Of a DNA stretch of 64,000 nucleotides, positions 1 through 10,137 are shown piece by piece (position 1 is the first letter of the stretch; each line of letters begins with the position of its first letter). The DNA comes from Bordetella parapertussis. GTDB taxonomy: Bacteria; Pseudomonadota; Gammaproteobacteria; Burkholderiales; SG8-41. Location: assembly GCA_945906815.1 (NCBI GenBank), contig CAMDRT010000008.1, forward strand, positions 62,001 through 126,000. The letters are read 5' to 3'. The notes below the pieces were generated by a model. The model saw only the letters and a program-made list of their open reading frames with translations, searched no databases and had not been told where the DNA came from. The position numbers and the translations under genes are program-made.

Positions 1-398
1 ACGTGCCGGTGTCGCAAGCACATATGACGGTCAACCGCTTCGCCCACATCACCGGCAGCCGCGAAGCAGGGATGCGCTTTGCCGAGAATGCGCGCTATCA
101 ATCGCGACTCGCCTCGAGCTTGCGGCGCAGGAAGGAAGTCATGCAAGGCGCAGTTTTGGTCGATGTGCCGTTTCCCGACGAGCCGTCGCTAGAAACCATC
201 CACAATGATCTGCTGATCGGCGATGTCGAAACCGTCGCCGAAAAGCTGGTCGCCGAGATCCGCGCGGGCCAACCGGTGCATGTGTGCTTTTCGTTCAAGG
301 TCGGCAACACGCCGCACAAGGCGGCGATGCGCTCGATGGAACTGATGATCGGCGAGGTCAAGCCGAGGGTCGAGAAGGCGCTCGGAACGCTCGCATAA
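1..398 (+). CDS. LLM-class flavin-dependent oxidoreductase, C-terminal part
   Basis: The open frame runs in from the left edge, so the N-terminus and flavin-binding barrel core are missing. The visible ~131 residues match the C-terminal part of luciferase-like (F420/FMN) monooxygenases: a segment GDVETVAEKL, in which the usual GDPxxVAE(K/R)L turn is recognisable, followed by a helix with PHKAAMRSMEL and a final EVKPRVEKAL. Family members oxidise small organic substrates with reduced flavin. It is convergent with the minus-strand dioxygenase that ends 12 bases downstream. Substrate cannot be inferred from this fragment. Confidence 0.75.
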   Translation, partial: VPVSQAHMTVNRFAHITGSREAGMRFAENARYQSRLASSLRRRKEVMQGAVLVDVPFPDEPSLETIHNDLLIGDVETVAEKLVAEIRAGQPVHVCFSFKVGNTPHKAAMRSMELMIGEVKPRVEKALGTLA

Positions 399-409
399 AT
401 GCATAAGCT

Positions 410-1243
410 CTAAAACGGCACTTCCCCGCGCACCAGCACGCGGTAGAGCAGACGAAACTCGTCCGGGTCGTAATCGAAATGCGCGCGGTGCATGGCCGCG
501 CGATTGTCCCAGATCAGCATATCGCCCTTGCGCCAGCGGTGGCGGTAGATGAACTCGTCCTTCACCGTCCGTTCCAGCAGATCGTCGAGCAACGCCTGTG
601 TATCCGCGGCGCTCATGCCGACGATGTTCTCGGTTTTCACCGGATGAAAGTACAGCGCTTTCATGCCGTTGTCGGTATTGGTGCGCACCAGCGGTTGCAG
701 CACCGGCTCAGGCTTTTTCTCGACCTGCGCATCGGCGGACTGCCCGGAATAGCGCGCGGAGGCACTACCCTGAAACACATTCACCGTCTTCATCCCCTGT
801 ATTTTCTGCCGTATGGCGTCGGGCAATGCGTCGTAGCCGGCACGCATGTTCACCACCGCGGTGTCGCCGCCTTTTGACGGCAGCGCTACGGCGTAAAGGC
901 TGGTGTTTTTCGGCGGGCGCAGGTGATTGGTGTGGTCGGTGTGCCAGCCGGCGCCATGCTTCACGCGCTTGCCGGACTTATCCTGATGGCGGTTCGATAC
1001 CTCGTGCACCAGCGGGCAACCGGGTAGCGCGTACTGCGTGAAGTGCTGCTCCATCGGTTCGCCGAACAGGGACACCGCCGCGAGATATTGCTCAGGCGTG
1101 AAATCCTGATCGCGAATGACCAAGGCCACATGCTCGACCACGGCCGCATTAAGATTGCGGCGCGTCTGCGCATCGACCGGCTGGCGCAGATCGATGCCGT
1201 TCACCTCCGCGCCGATATGCGCAGAAAGCGGTGTCACCTGCAT
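410..1243 (-). CDS. TauD/TfdA-family Fe(II)/2-oxoglutarate dioxygenase
   Basis: The protein has about 277 residues, the usual length of the family. The facial triad is visible as HTD (about H101 and D103) and a distal His in AMHRAHFD (about H252), followed by a conserved Arg in FRLLYRVLVRG that would bind 2-oxoglutarate. The ATG at 1243 is preferred because AGGAG lies 8 bases upstream; a GTG three codons earlier would overlap that site. Members hydroxylate taurine, alkyl sulfonates, phenoxyacetates or other carboxylates with release of CO2. It is probably co-transcribed with the bicupin and dehydrogenases upstream. A second family member lies at 10138-10971. Confidence 0.88.
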   Translation of the reverse strand: MQVTPLSAHIGAEVNGIDLRQPVDAQTRRNLNAAVVEHVALVIRDQDFTPEQYLAAVSLFGEPMEQHFTQYALPGCPLVHEVSNRHQDKSGKRVKHGAGWHTDHTNHLRPPKNTSLYAVALPSKGGDTAVVNMRAGYDALPDAIRQKIQGMKTVNVFQGSASARYSGQSADAQVEKKPEPVLQPLVRTNTDNGMKALYFHPVKTENIVGMSAADTQALLDDLLERTVKDEFIYRHRWRKGDMLIWDNRAAMHRAHFDYDPDEFRLLYRVLVRGEVPF

Positions 1244-1263
1244 GGCTATCACTCCTGTGAGAA

Positions 1264-2148
1264 TTATCCCGCAAACGCAAACCGCGTGTCCTGCACCGTC
1301 ACGATACGCGCGCCCTTGGTGCCCGCAATAATGCCATGCGATACCTGCGGCGGCACATGCATCACAAAGCGCTCGCGCACCCGCTGTGAGTTGCCCGCAA
1401 CATAGGCATGCACATCGCCTTCGGCCACCAGTGTGAACTGCTCGTTGTCATGCCCATGCGTGGGCAGTGTAGCGCCGGGCGCAAGTTCAAGCACTGCCAC
1501 TTGCAGTTTTTCGCTGATCAACAAGCCGCCCTTCACGCCGCCGGCCAACTGCAATCCCGCCACCATACGTGCGCTGGCAACGCGACCGGCCTTTTCAGCA
1601 AGATCATTAATATCATAGATATAACGCGTCTTTTCTCCTACAGGATCCGTGCCTGATGCGGCCATCATCTGCGCTGTGGTTGGTTTCGCTTCATGCGCGC
1701 GCTTGCCGAAACCCGGCAAAAAAAACGGGCCGTCATACTTGCCATCGAGCGGCGGCCCGGTGATGCCGTGGCGCGTGTCTTTCATGGCAAAGAACAGCAG
1801 GTCTTCGTCGGGACACGCCTGCCCTGTATGCACCGACATCGACGGCGTGTGTACCAGCATGCCCTTGCTGCCGAAGGTTTGTTTTTCGTTATCGATATCC
1901 GACACCATCACACCTTGCAGGATGTAATTGAACTGCTCGTTCGGATGCGTGTGCGCCTTGGCACCGGAACCGGCGGCCTGCCCCGCCAGCGCCACCGCGA
2001 TATGTACACCGTAGAGCACCGCGCCGATGGTGGAAGACTTGCCGGTTTCCAGCGTCGGCCCCGACAACACGCGGCGCGGCTCAACTCTGGCGCTGGTGGG
2101 ATTGTCCGGCGCGATATCGAGTTCATCATAACCGTAGATGTATTGCAC
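1264..2148 (-). CDS. Bicupin protein, probable metal-dependent dioxygenase or isomerase
   Basis: The protein has 294 residues and two cupin modules. Each carries the metal motif HxHxxxE: HTHPNEQ around residues 66-72 and HGHDNEQ around 231-237, with later His residues (for example H271 in VSHG) that could complete each site. Because both sites look intact, a catalytic or ligand-binding role in either half is possible. Start is GTG with an AGAGG element upstream. It lies between the TauD-like gene and the HIBADH-like gene on the same strand, consistent with a small catabolic operon. Exact reaction is unknown; gentisate- or quercetin-type dioxygenases are structural relatives. Confidence 0.75.
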   Translation of the reverse strand: MQYIYGYDELDIAPDNPTSARVEPRRVLSGPTLETGKSSTIGAVLYGVHIAVALAGQAAGSGAKAHTHPNEQFNYILQGVMVSDIDNEKQTFGSKGMLVHTPSMSVHTGQACPDEDLLFFAMKDTRHGITGPPLDGKYDGPFFLPGFGKRAHEAKPTTAQMMAASGTDPVGEKTRYIYDINDLAEKAGRVASARMVAGLQLAGGVKGGLLISEKLQVAVLELAPGATLPTHGHDNEQFTLVAEGDVHAYVAGNSQRVRERFVMHVPPQVSHGIIAGTKGARIVTVQDTRFAFAG

Positions 2149-2260
2149 TCTGCCGCCTCTTTCGCATAACCTGTCGGGATCAATTTACCACACAGGGCGC
2201 AGCCGTTAATCGCGGGGGATGCGCGTAAAGCGCCGAGGGTCGGAACGCGTAGTGATTGTT

Positions 2261-2283
2261 CGTGCGCACAGCGCACGCTACGG
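2261..2283. repeat. GC-rich palindromic repeat, REP-like, copy 1
   Basis: A short palindromic element (CGTGCGCACAGCGCACG then CTACGG) lies in the gap between the bicupin and HIBADH-like genes. A near-identical copy in reverse orientation lies at 10114-10136. Elements of the form GTAGCGTGCGC are common extragenic palindromes in betaproteobacteria. The rest of this 172-base gap shows no gene. Confidence 0.55.
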
Positions 2284-2320
2284 ACTTCGCTACACGTTTA
2301 TCAAAGTGCGGAGGCCCGGA

Positions 2321-3268
2321 TCAAGTTCGGGGCAGGCGCTGCCTCGATTTCCCTTGGCCTCTTTTCAACCCCGCCATCCGCCCCAGCACCTCACACACCG
2401 ACGCCGTGTCATGCTGTGACAGTCCCTGCGCCATCGCGGTGGTGTAGAGCGGCGCGCAGGCGGTGAACAGCGGCAGCGGGCAATCCACCGCTTTCGCCAT
2501 GTCGCCGATCACCTGCATGTCTTTTTGCCACACCTCGACTTTCATGGTGGCGGGCAGGTATTTTTGTTCCACCATCAGTTTGCCGCGCAGCTTGAACACG
2601 CCGTTGCCCAGCACCGGGCTGCTGGAAAACAAATCCCACACCTGCTGCGGATCAAGATTCATTTTGCGCGCGAAGGTCATGCTCTCGCCCACGGCGACGT
2701 TGTAAATCGCCACCAGGTGATTGGCGATGAACTTCATTTTGGCGCCATTGCCGTAGGCGCCCACATACTGCACGTTTTGCGTGAACACCTTCAGCACCGG
2801 CTTCACGCGCCTGAATGCGGCCTGCGGCCCGCTGGCGAAAATGCTCCAGCCGCCCGCTTTCATGCGTACCGCAGTACCGCTGATCGGGCAGTCGAGGGTT
2901 TGCGCGCCGGCGCGTGCCAGGGTCTGTTGCGCGTGCTGTTTGTCGGCGAGTGTCAGGGTGCTGGTTTCGATGACGATCAGCGGTGAGCGGCCGGCGGCTC
3001 TTTTTGCACTGATGATGTTTGCGGTCACTGCTTCGAGCACACTCGCTTTAGCTAGCGAGGTGATCACCACATCCGCTGCCGCTGCCACTGCGGTGGCCGA
3101 GGCGAGTGCGCGCCCCCCTGCTTTTTTCAAACGTGCGCGAGCCGCCGCCGCCGGATCGTAGCCCACGACGGTGTAGCCTGCGGCACACAAGGCTTCGGCC
3201 ATCGCACCGCCCATGATGCCAAGGCCGATGACGCCTATTATTTGTAACTTATTGTTTTTATTCATCAT
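2321..3268 (-). CDS. NAD(P)-dependent oxidoreductase, 3-hydroxyisobutyrate dehydrogenase family
   Basis: The N-terminus has the Rossmann motif GLGIMGG (about residues 15-21) followed by an acidic-ended second strand (VVGYDPA). The catalytic GNGAKMKFIANH segment carries the conserved Lys and Asn of the beta-hydroxyacid dehydrogenase family. Length of 315 residues is typical. Its ATG directly follows the TGA of the upstream alcohol dehydrogenase, so translation is probably coupled. The first codons are unusually AT-rich (MNKNNK) and coincide with one copy of the AAACAA-N4-TTRY motif (3241-3262). Likely substrates are short 3-hydroxy acids or tartronate semialdehyde-like compounds. Confidence 0.85.
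   Translation of the reverse strand: MMNKNNKLQIIGVIGLGIMGGAMAEALCAAGYTVVGYDPAAAARARLKKAGGRALASATAVAAAADVVITSLAKASVLEAVTANIISAKRAAGRSPLIVIETSTLTLADKQHAQQTLARAGAQTLDCPISGTAVRMKAGGWSIFASGPQAAFRRVKPVLKVFTQNVQYVGAYGNGAKMKFIANHLVAIYNVAVGESMTFARKMNLDPQQVWDLFSSSPVLGNGVFKLRGKLMVEQKYLPATMKVEVWQKDMQVIGDMAKAVDCPLPLFTACAPLYTTAMAQGLSQHDTASVCEVLGRMAGLKRGQGKSRQRLPRT
3241..3262 (-). repeat. AT-rich AAACAA-N4-TTRY motif, copy 1
   Basis: On the minus strand the sequence reads AATAAAAACAATAAG then TTACAAA. It lies in the second to ninth codons of the HIBADH-like gene, in sense orientation, and shares the fixed spacing AAACAA, four bases, TTRY with seven other copies in the window. Confidence 0.5.
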
Positions 3269-4306
3269 TCAACCCATTACCAACGCCGCCCGCCCGATAA
3301 TCAACTCTTTGTCCAGGCGCTGATGCAGCGCCTCGGCTTCCGCTAGCGGCACTTGGTCGGTGACCAGCGCCTTGAATTCGCCACGCGCCACCAGTTGCAG
3401 CGTGTCCATCACTTCCTGACGCGTGGCATAGCGGCTGCCGAGGATCTCAATTTCGTTGCGCAATATTTTTGCCGGATCGGCGTTGAACGGCTTGCCGTTG
3501 CCGCCCAGTGTGACCAGCCGCCCGCCTTTGCCGAGCGCGGCGAGCGCCGGTTCGAGGGTGCTGGCGCTGCTGACAAAATCAATGGCGACATCGACGCCTT
3601 TGCCGTCCGTCGCTTCCAGCAGTTGTTCGGCCACGCGTCCCGCAGACGCATCGATGGTGATATCGGCGCCGCACTTCACCGCGGCTTCGAACTTGGCTGC
3701 GGACGTATCCACCGCGATGATTTTTTTCGCACGCGCCCAGCGCGCCACCATCAGCATGTGTATGCCCAGACCGCCGCCTGCGCCGAACACCACCACCGTG
3801 TCATGCGGTGTGACGCGCGCGTGGCGGATGACTTTTACCGGTGTCGCCAGCGCATCGCAGATCACGCCAGCTTCAGCCGGGTTTTTACGCCAGTCGATGC
3901 CCTCGGGAAACTTCAGGAAGCTGCGCGCGGGCAGCTTGATGTATTCCGCGTAGCCGCCGTCGGATTCGCGGCCCACATAGCCGCCGAAATTCTCGCACAG
4001 CGTCTCGCGATTGATGCGGCACCAGTGGCAATGCCCGCAGTTGAAATAAAAATACGCGGTGACGCCATCGCCCACTTTGACATCCGTGACAGCGGCGCCA
4101 ACCGCGACGATTTCGCCCGCGATCTCGTGGCCGATGATGCGTGGATAGTGGTTGAGCTTCAAGCGCCCCGCGCGCGCGTGGTGGATGGTGAGACCCGAGC
4201 CGCACGCCAGCACGCGCGCCACGGCCTCATACGGGCCGGGTGTGGGGTCAGCTACAGTGGCGAGTTCAAAAGGCTGGCCGGGACCGGTGAGCAGTACGGC
4301 TTTCAT
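3269..4306 (-). CDS. Zinc-dependent alcohol dehydrogenase (MDR family)
   Basis: About 345 residues. The catalytic zinc ligands are visible as Cys in LACGSG and His-Glu in IIGHEIAGE; the structural zinc lobe is CGHCHWCRINRETLC. The nucleotide fold has GAGGGLGIHMLMVARW and an acidic end (AVDTSAAKF), suggesting NAD. Start is ATG at 4306 with GGAGGA upstream; the longer open frame upstream lacks support. It precedes the HIBADH-like gene with no gap, so two successive oxidations of a hydroxylated intermediate are plausible. Its start region overlaps the opposite-strand leader of the uvrA-like gene. Confidence 0.88.
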   Translation of the reverse strand: MKAVLLTGPGQPFELATVADPTPGPYEAVARVLACGSGLTIHHARAGRLKLNHYPRIIGHEIAGEIVAVGAAVTDVKVGDGVTAYFYFNCGHCHWCRINRETLCENFGGYVGRESDGGYAEYIKLPARSFLKFPEGIDWRKNPAEAGVICDALATPVKVIRHARVTPHDTVVVFGAGGGLGIHMLMVARWARAKKIIAVDTSAAKFEAAVKCGADITIDASAGRVAEQLLEATDGKGVDVAIDFVSSASTLEPALAALGKGGRLVTLGGNGKPFNADPAKILRNEIEILGSRYATRQEVMDTLQLVARGEFKALVTDQVPLAEAEALHQRLDKELIIGRAALVMG

Positions 4307-4469
4307 GCTTTTTCCTCCATCAGCAGTTTGCGCGACAAGGAGTGTAGGACAGAATCCGCGCACTGTCGCGTGTATCGGCGGCGACAGGCAGGGTAAAATC
4401 GCTCGCGTTGTTTCGCTGACATCCTCGCGTTCTTTCCCGCTCACTCTCTCGCTCACCCCAAGGCTCGTG

Positions 4470-7400
4470 ATGGCGTTCATCCGCATTCGTGGCGCGCGTC
4501 AGAATAATCTCAAGAATCTGTCGCTCGATCTGCCTACCAATGAATTGATCGTGGTCACCGGCGTTTCGGGCAGCGGCAAATCGTCATTGGTGTTTGACAC
4601 GCTCTACGCCGAAGGCCAGCGGCGCTACGTGGAAACATTTTCACCTTACGCGCGGCAATTTCTGGATCGGCAGGACCGGCCACAGGTCGATGCCATCGAG
4701 GGCATACCACCCGCCATCGCCATCGACCAGACCAACCCGGTGCGCACCTCGCGCTCGACTGTCGGCACCATGACGGAGTTGAACGATCACTTCAAGCTGC
4801 TGTATGCGCGTGCCGCCGAACTGTATTGCCGCGGCTGTGGCGCGAAGGTGGTGCGCGATACGCCGCAAAGCATTTTGCAAACGCTGACGGCGCGTGCGGC
4901 AGCGGCGGGTGATCCGCGCCTGACGGTGGCATTTCCAGTGCCGGTGCCCAAAAACTTCAGCCTTGCAGAAGTCAAAAACCTACTGGCAGCGCAGGGCTAC
5001 ACGCGCTTTTTGCATGAGGATGCAGATCGCATCGAAGTGATACAGGATCGTTTACGTGCAGGCGCTGCGGAGCCGGTGCGCGTGGTGGAAGCGATCGAGG
5101 CCGCGCTTAGGGTCGGGCAAGGGCACGTCAACATCCATGCACATGACAATACGCCTCACGCCTCCCCCCTCGCGCCTCACGCGCCGTGGAAATTCTCCAC
5201 GGCGCTGCACTGCCCCGATTGCGATATTCATTATCAGGAACCTACACCCAGTCTGTTCTCATTCAATTCCCCGCTCGGCGCCTGCGACACCTGCCGCGGC
5301 TTTGGTCGCGTGATCGGTGTTGACTATGGCCTGGTGATTCCGGACGAATCGAAAACCCTGCGTGAAGGCGCGGTCAAACCGTGGCAGACACCGAGCAACC
5401 AAGAGTGTCAGGACGACCTTGAAAAGTACGCGAAAAAGCGCGGTGTGCCGCTCGCTACGCCATGGCGTGAACTGTCCAAGGCACAGCAGCGCTGGGTGAT
5501 CGACGGTGAATCGGATTGGGTCAGTTGGCGTACATCATGGCCCGGCGTGTGGTACGGGGTGGCGCGTTTTTTCAAGTGGCTGGAAACCAAAGCCTACAAA
5601 ATGCATGTACGCGTGCTGCTGTCGAAGTATCGCGCCTACACGCCATGCCAGAGCTGTGGTGGCGCACGACTGAAGACCGAGGCGCTGTCGTGGCGCCTGG
5701 GCGCTGATGCCAACCACGCCTCGCACTTTCTGCCGCGCGGCACGGGCTTTGACGAACACAAACTCGCGCAACTGCCGGGCCTCACCGTACACGATCTGAT
5801 GCTGCTGCCGCTGGATACGGTGCGCAGCCGCATGCAGCAATTGCACTTGCCGCAAATGGCGGACGACGCCACGGCGATGCTGCTCAAAGAAATCCGCACG
5901 CGACTGGATTACCTGGCGGACGTGGGCCTCGGCTATCTCACGCTCGACCGCCAGTCACGCACCTTGTCCGGCGGCGAAGTGCAGCGCATCAATCTCACCA
6001 CCGCGCTGGGCACTTCGCTCACCCATACCCTGTTCGTGCTGGACGAACCGTCTATCGGCCTGCATCCGCGCGACATGGGACGCGTGATCGGCGTCATGCA
6101 CAAGCTGCGCGACGCGGGCAATTCATTGGTGGTGGTCGAGCACGATCCGCAAGTGATGCTGGCCGCAGACCGCATACTCGATATGGGGCCGGGGCCAGGT
6201 GAACGCGGCGGCGAGATCGTCTATTTTGGGGATGCCGATAAGCTGATAAAAACCAGTGCCTCCAGAACCGGGCAATACCTTGCCGGCAGTTTGCGCGCCG
6301 ACCAGGGCATGCGTGGCGTTGCCCCGCACGCCGGCACACGCCAGCTCGAATTGCGTGGCGCCAGCCAGCACAATCTCAGGAACATCGACGTGGCCATTCC
6401 GCTGGGGCATCTGGTGTGCATTAGCGGCGTGTCGGGTTCCGGCAAATCCACGCTGGTGCAGGATGTGTTGTATGCGGCACTGCTCAAAGCCAAAGGCAAA
6501 CCCTGCGAAACGCCGGGCGCGCATCGCGCACTACTCGGACATGAACACATCAGCGACGTGGTGATGGTCGATCAGTCAGCGATCGGCCGCACCACGCGTT
6601 CCAATCCGGCGAGTTATGTCGGCGCCTTCGACGCCATCCGCGACCTCTACATGAAGGCGCCGCTGGCACGCGAGCGCGGCTATACCGCGGGCACCTTCAG
6701 CTTTAACTCCGGCAACGGCCGCTGCCCGGCCTGCGGCGGCAACGGCTTCGAGCATGTCGAAATGCAATTCCTGTCGGACGTGTATCTGCGCTGCGCCGAC
6801 TGTGACGGCCGGCGCTATCGACCGGAGATTCTGGAAATCACCCTCGACGGCAAATCGATAGCCGATGTGCTCGACCTGACAGTGCATGCCGCGCTGGCCT
6901 TTTTCGCCGCAGAACCCAAGGTGTGCGCCGCGCTGCGTCCGCTGGCGCAAGTGGGTCTGGAATACCTGCGCCTCGGACAACCGGTACCGACCTTGTCGGG
7001 CGGCGAAGCGCAGCGGCTTAAGCTGGCCGGGCATCTGACTGAGGCCGCGCGCAAGACGGCCTCGATGGCCTCGCGCGCTGCGCTGTTTTTGTTTGACGAA
7101 CCCACCACGGGATTGCATTTCGAGGACATCGCCAAACTGCTGCGCGCGTTTCGCGAGTTGATCGCTGCAGGGCATACGCTGGTGGTGATCGAACACAACC
7201 TAGATGTGATACGCGCTGCCGACTGGATTATTGATCTGGGGCCGGAGGGCGGGATAGCCGGTGGCGAAGTGGTGTGTGTGGGCACACCGGAAGCGGTGAT
7301 GGCGCACGCAGGGTCACATACCGGCAAGGCGTTGCGGGCATACGCACAGGAACCAACGCCTGCAAAGGCTGCTGCCCTTACCACTCAGCACGCATCGCTC

Positions 7401-10076
7401 AACACGCAACCCTTCATTTCCATCCACCACGCGCGCGAACACAACCTTAAAAACATCGACGTCGATATCCCGCGCGGCAAATTTACCGTGATCACCGGCG
7501 TCTCAGGCTCAGGCAAATCCACCCTCGCCTTCGACATTCTGTTTGCCGAAGGACAACGCCGTTATCTCGAGTCGCTCAATGCCTATGCGCGCCAGTTCGT
7601 GCAAGGCGCATCGCGCCCGGATGTGGACAGTATCACCGGCATCCCACCCACCGTCGCCATCGAACAGCGCACCAGCCGTGGCGGACGCAAGAGCACGGTA
7701 GCCACCCTCACCGAGATTTATCACTTTCTGCGCCTGCTGTACGTGAAACTCGGCACGCAATACTGCCCAGACTGTGAGGTGGCGATCGAGCCACAGAGCG
7801 CGCAATCCATAGTCGCCAGCATCATGCGCCGCTCGCGCGGGGAGCGCATCGGCCTGCTCGCGCCGCTGGTGGTCAATCGCAAAGGCTATTACACCGATCT
7901 GGCAAAGTGGGCGGCCGCCAAGGGCCACACCCATCTCAGAGTCGATGGCGAATTTTTGCCCACGGCGCAATGGCCGCGCCTTGCACGATTCAGCGAGCAC
8001 ACCATCGAACTGCCGGTGACGGAGCTGCGTGTGTTGCCCGAGAACGAGCACCTGCTGCGCGCTGGCGTGGCGCAAGCGCTGGATCACGGCAAAGGCATGG
8101 TTCACGTCATCGGCCAACTCGACGCGCTCGCACGCGCTATCGACCAGCACGATAAACATATGCCGCAGTTGCCGCAAACCGCGTATTCAGCCAAGCGCGC
8201 CTGCCCTTCGTGCAGCCGCAGTTTTCCCGAACTCGATCCGCGCCTGTTTTCGTTCAACTCGCGTCACGGCTGGTGTACAGCGTGCTACGGCACCGGCTTG
8301 AAGCTCGCCGGTTTTGAGTGGGACGCCGAGCGCGAAAAAACCGGTAGCGAGGAACATGTGCTCGATGCCTGGCTTGAATGGCTGCACATTGAAGAACCCT
8401 GCCCTGCCTGCAAGGGTGAGCGGCTGAATCGCGACGCGCGGGCGGTGCGCCTCAATGGACTATCCATCGCGCAGCTCACCGCATTGCCGGTGACCCAGGT
8501 CGCCGCCACCTTCGGCAAGCTGGCCTTGCAAGGCCGCGCCGCCGCGATTGCGCACGATGTGCTCGCCGAAATACGCACACGCCTCACCTTTCTGGATGAA
8601 GTGGGTCTGGGCTATCTGGCGCTGGATCGCGCCGCGCCCACACTCTCCGGCGGCGAAGCGCAGCGCATACGCCTCGCCGCGCAACTGGGTTCCAATCTGC
8701 GCGGGGTGTGCTACATCCTCGACGAGCCCACCATCGGCCTGCATACACGCGACAATAAAATTCTGCTCGATACGCTGCAAAAACTGGAAGCCAAGGGCAA
8801 CACGCTGGTGGTGGTGGAACACGACGAGGACACCATACGCCGTGCGGCACACGTGATCGATCTCGGCCCCGGCGCGGGCAAACTCGGTGGCGCGGTGATC
8901 GCCGAAGGCACGGCGGAAGATCTCATGCGCAATCCGCAATCGCTGACCGGGCGCTTTCTGTCGCAGCCGCTGATGCATCCGCTGCATCCGCCGCGCCGGG
9001 TGCACCGCGGCACACCCGCCATACGCATACACCGCGCGACTTTGCACAACCTAAAATCCATCAGCGTGCGCGTGCCGCTGGCGCGCTTTACCGCGATCAC
9101 TGGCGTCTCCGGCTCCGGCAAATCCACGCTCGCACGCGACGTGTTGCACGCGCAGCTCTCGCATCTCTTGAGTCACTCTAAAAATAAAAATAATACAATA
9201 AAAACAAATAGTTACCAACCCATAACGGATTGGCAAGCCGTGGGCCGAGTGCTCGAAGTCGATCAAACACCGATCGGCAAAACGCCGCGCTCCTGCCCCG
9301 CAACTTACGTCGGCTTGTGGGACGCCATACGCCGCTTGTTCGCGGAGGTGCCCGAAGCGCGCATGCGCGGCTACAGCGCGAGCCGCTTTTCGTTCAACAC
9401 CAGCGGCGGGCGCTGCGAAACCTGCGAGGGTCAGGGCATGCGCAAAATCGAGATGAGTTTCCTGCCTGATGTGCGCGTCGCCTGCGAAACCTGCCGCGGC
9501 GCGCGCTTTAACGCTGACACGCTGGCGGTGCTATTCAAAGGCAAATCCGCCGGCGAGGTGCTGCGCATGAACGTGGATGAAGCGGTGGCATTTTTTGCCG
9601 CGCATAGCGCGATACATCACGCGCTAACATTACTTCAGGACGTAGGACTCGGTTACTTAACTCTGGGCCAGCAAAGCCCCACGCTCTCCGGCGGCGAAGC
9701 GCAGCGCATCAAACTCGTCACCGAACTGTCCAAAGTGCGTCCGGCGCAAGACGCACGCCTCGCCCCTAACGCCTCACGCCTCACACTGTACGTCCTCGAC
9801 GAACCCACCGTCGGCCTGCACATGGCCGACGTGGAAAAACTGCTGCGTGTGCTGCATCGCCTGGTCGATGCCGGCAACACGGTGGTGTTGATCGAACACA
9901 ACCTCGATGTCATCGCCGACGCCGACTGGATCATCGACCTCGGCCCCGAAGGCGGCGACGCCGGCGGGCATATCGTGGCGCAAGGTACTCCGCAGGACCT
10001 CGCGCGGCAGCCACAACGCTCGCATACCTCGCGTGTGCTGGCGGCGTTTTTAGCAACGCGGTCGGTGGCAAATTAG
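4470..10076 (+). CDS. uvrA: Double-length UvrA-type excinuclease ATPase (two UvrA units in one chain)
   Basis: The protein has 1868 residues, twice the ~940 of ordinary UvrA. Four ABC nucleotide-binding domains are visible: Walker A GVSGSGKS with lysines at about 37, 659, 1016 and 1551, and four LSGGE signatures near 499, 842, 1391 and 1738. CxxC zinc pairs recur in both halves (CPDC/CDTC, CPACGG/CADC, CPSC/CTAC, CETC/CETC). UvrA recognises bulky DNA lesions as a dimer; here the dimer is covalent. Start is the ATG at 4470 because [17 protein letters not shown] aligns with the known N-terminus. The fourth domain carries an AT-rich insertion (9178-9222). Tandem UvrA proteins are known in Burkholderiales; whether this is the main repair enzyme or an extra paralogue cannot be decided here. 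Confidence 0.9.
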   Translation: MAFIRIRGARQNNLKNLSLDLPTNELIVVTGVSGSGKSSLVFDTLYAEGQRRYVETFSPYARQFLDRQDRPQVDAIEGIPPAIAIDQTNPVRTSRSTVGTMTELNDHFKLLYARAAELYCRGCGAKVVRDTPQSILQTLTARAAAAGDPRLTVAFPVPVPKNFSLAEVKNLLAAQGYTRFLHEDADRIEVIQDRLRAGAAEPVRVVEAIEAALRVGQGHVNIHAHDNTPHASPLAPHAPWKFSTALHCPDCDIHYQEPTPSLFSFNSPLGACDTCRGFGRVIGVDYGLVIPDESKTLREGAVKPWQTPSNQECQDDLEKYAKKRGVPLATPWRELSKAQQRWVIDGESDWVSWRTSWPGVWYGVARFFKWLETKAYKMHVRVLLSKYRAYTPCQSCGGARLKTEALSWRLGADANHASHFLPRGTGFDEHKLAQLPGLTVHDLMLLPLDTVRSRMQQLHLPQMADDATAMLLKEIRTRLDYLADVGLGYLTLDRQSRTLSGGEVQRINLTTALGTSLTHTLFVLDEPSIGLHPRDMGRVIGVMHKLRDAGNSLVVVEHDPQVMLAADRILDMGPGPGERGGEIVYFGDADKLIKTSASRTGQYLAGSLRADQGMRGVAPHAGTRQLELRGASQHNLRNIDVAIPLGHLVCISGVSGSGKSTLVQDVLYAALLKAKGKPCETPGAHRALLGHEHISDVVMVDQSAIGRTTRSNPASYVGAFDAIRDLYMKAPLARERGYTAGTFSFNSGNGRCPACGGNGFEHVEMQFLSDVYLRCADCDGRRYRPEILEITLDGKSIADVLDLTVHAALAFFAAEPKVCAALRPLAQVGLEYLRLGQPVPTLSGGEAQRLKLAGHLTEAARKTASMASRAALFLFDEPTTGLHFEDIAKLLRAFRELIAAGHTLVVIEHNLDVIRAADWIIDLGPEGGIAGGEVVCVGTPEAVMAHAGSHTGKALRAYAQEPTPAKAAALTTQHASLNTQPFISIHHAREHNLKNIDVDIPRGKFTVITGVSGSGKSTLAFDILFAEGQRRYLESLNAYARQFVQGASRPDVDSITGIPPTVAIEQRTSRGGRKSTVATLTEIYHFLRLLYVKLGTQYCPDCEVAIEPQSAQSIVASIMRRSRGERIGLLAPLVVNRKGYYTDLAKWAAAKGHTHLRVDGEFLPTAQWPRLARFSEHTIELPVTELRVLPENEHLLRAGVAQALDHGKGMVHVIGQLDALARAIDQHDKHMPQLPQTAYSAKRACPSCSRSFPELDPRLFSFNSRHGWCTACYGTGLKLAGFEWDAEREKTGSEEHVLDAWLEWLHIEEPCPACKGERLNRDARAVRLNGLSIAQLTALPVTQVAATFGKLALQGRAAAIAHDVLAEIRTRLTFLDEVGLGYLALDRAAPTLSGGEAQRIRLAAQLGSNLRGVCYILDEPTIGLHTRDNKILLDTLQKLEAKGNTLVVVEHDEDTIRRAAHVIDLGPGAGKLGGAVIAEGTAEDLMRNPQSLTGRFLSQPLMHPLHPPRRVHRGTPAIRIHRATLHNLKSISVRVPLARFTAITGVSGSGKSTLARDVLHAQLSHLLSHSKNKNNTIKTNSYQPITDWQAVGRVLEVDQTPIGKTPRSCPATYVGLWDAIRRLFAEVPEARMRGYSASRFSFNTSGGRCETCEGQGMRKIEMSFLPDVRVACETCRGARFNADTLAVLFKGKSAGEVLRMNVDEAVAFFAAHSAIHHALTLLQDVGLGYLTLGQQSPTLSGGEAQRIKLVTELSKVRPAQDARLAPNASRLTLYVLDEPTVGLHMADVEKLLRVLHRLVDAGNTVVLIEHNLDVIADADWIIDLGPEGGDAGGHIVAQGTPQDLARQPQRSHTSRVLAAFLATRSVAN
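9197..9218 (+). repeat. AT-rich AAACAA-N4-TTRY motif, copy 2 (inside uvrA)
   Basis: Reads AATAAAAACAAATAG then TTACCAA in sense orientation inside the fourth nucleotide-binding domain. It sits in a ~45-base AT-rich island (9178-9222) encoding Ser/Lys/Asn-rich residues between the Walker A helix and the next conserved block. The surrounding gene is GC-rich, so the island looks inserted. Confidence 0.5.
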
Positions 10077-10113
10077 AGGCGGCTTACGCCAACGCTATAG
10101 CCCATCCGCGCAG

Positions 10114-10136
10114 CCGTAGCGTGCGCTGCGCGCGCG
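10114..10136. repeat. GC-rich palindromic repeat, REP-like, copy 2
   Basis: CCGTAGCGTGCGCTGCGC then GCGCG is the near-complementary counterpart of the element at 2261-2283. It lies in the short convergent gap between the uvrA-like gene and the minus-strand dioxygenase, where it could also help terminate transcription from both sides. Confidence 0.5.
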
Positions 10137-10137
10137 T

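Noticed and set aside
3353..4396. 347-residue plus-strand open frame opposite the alcohol dehydrogenase
   Set aside because: It lies wholly opposite a gene with clear zinc motifs; composition is rich in Arg/Ala/His/Val without domain features.
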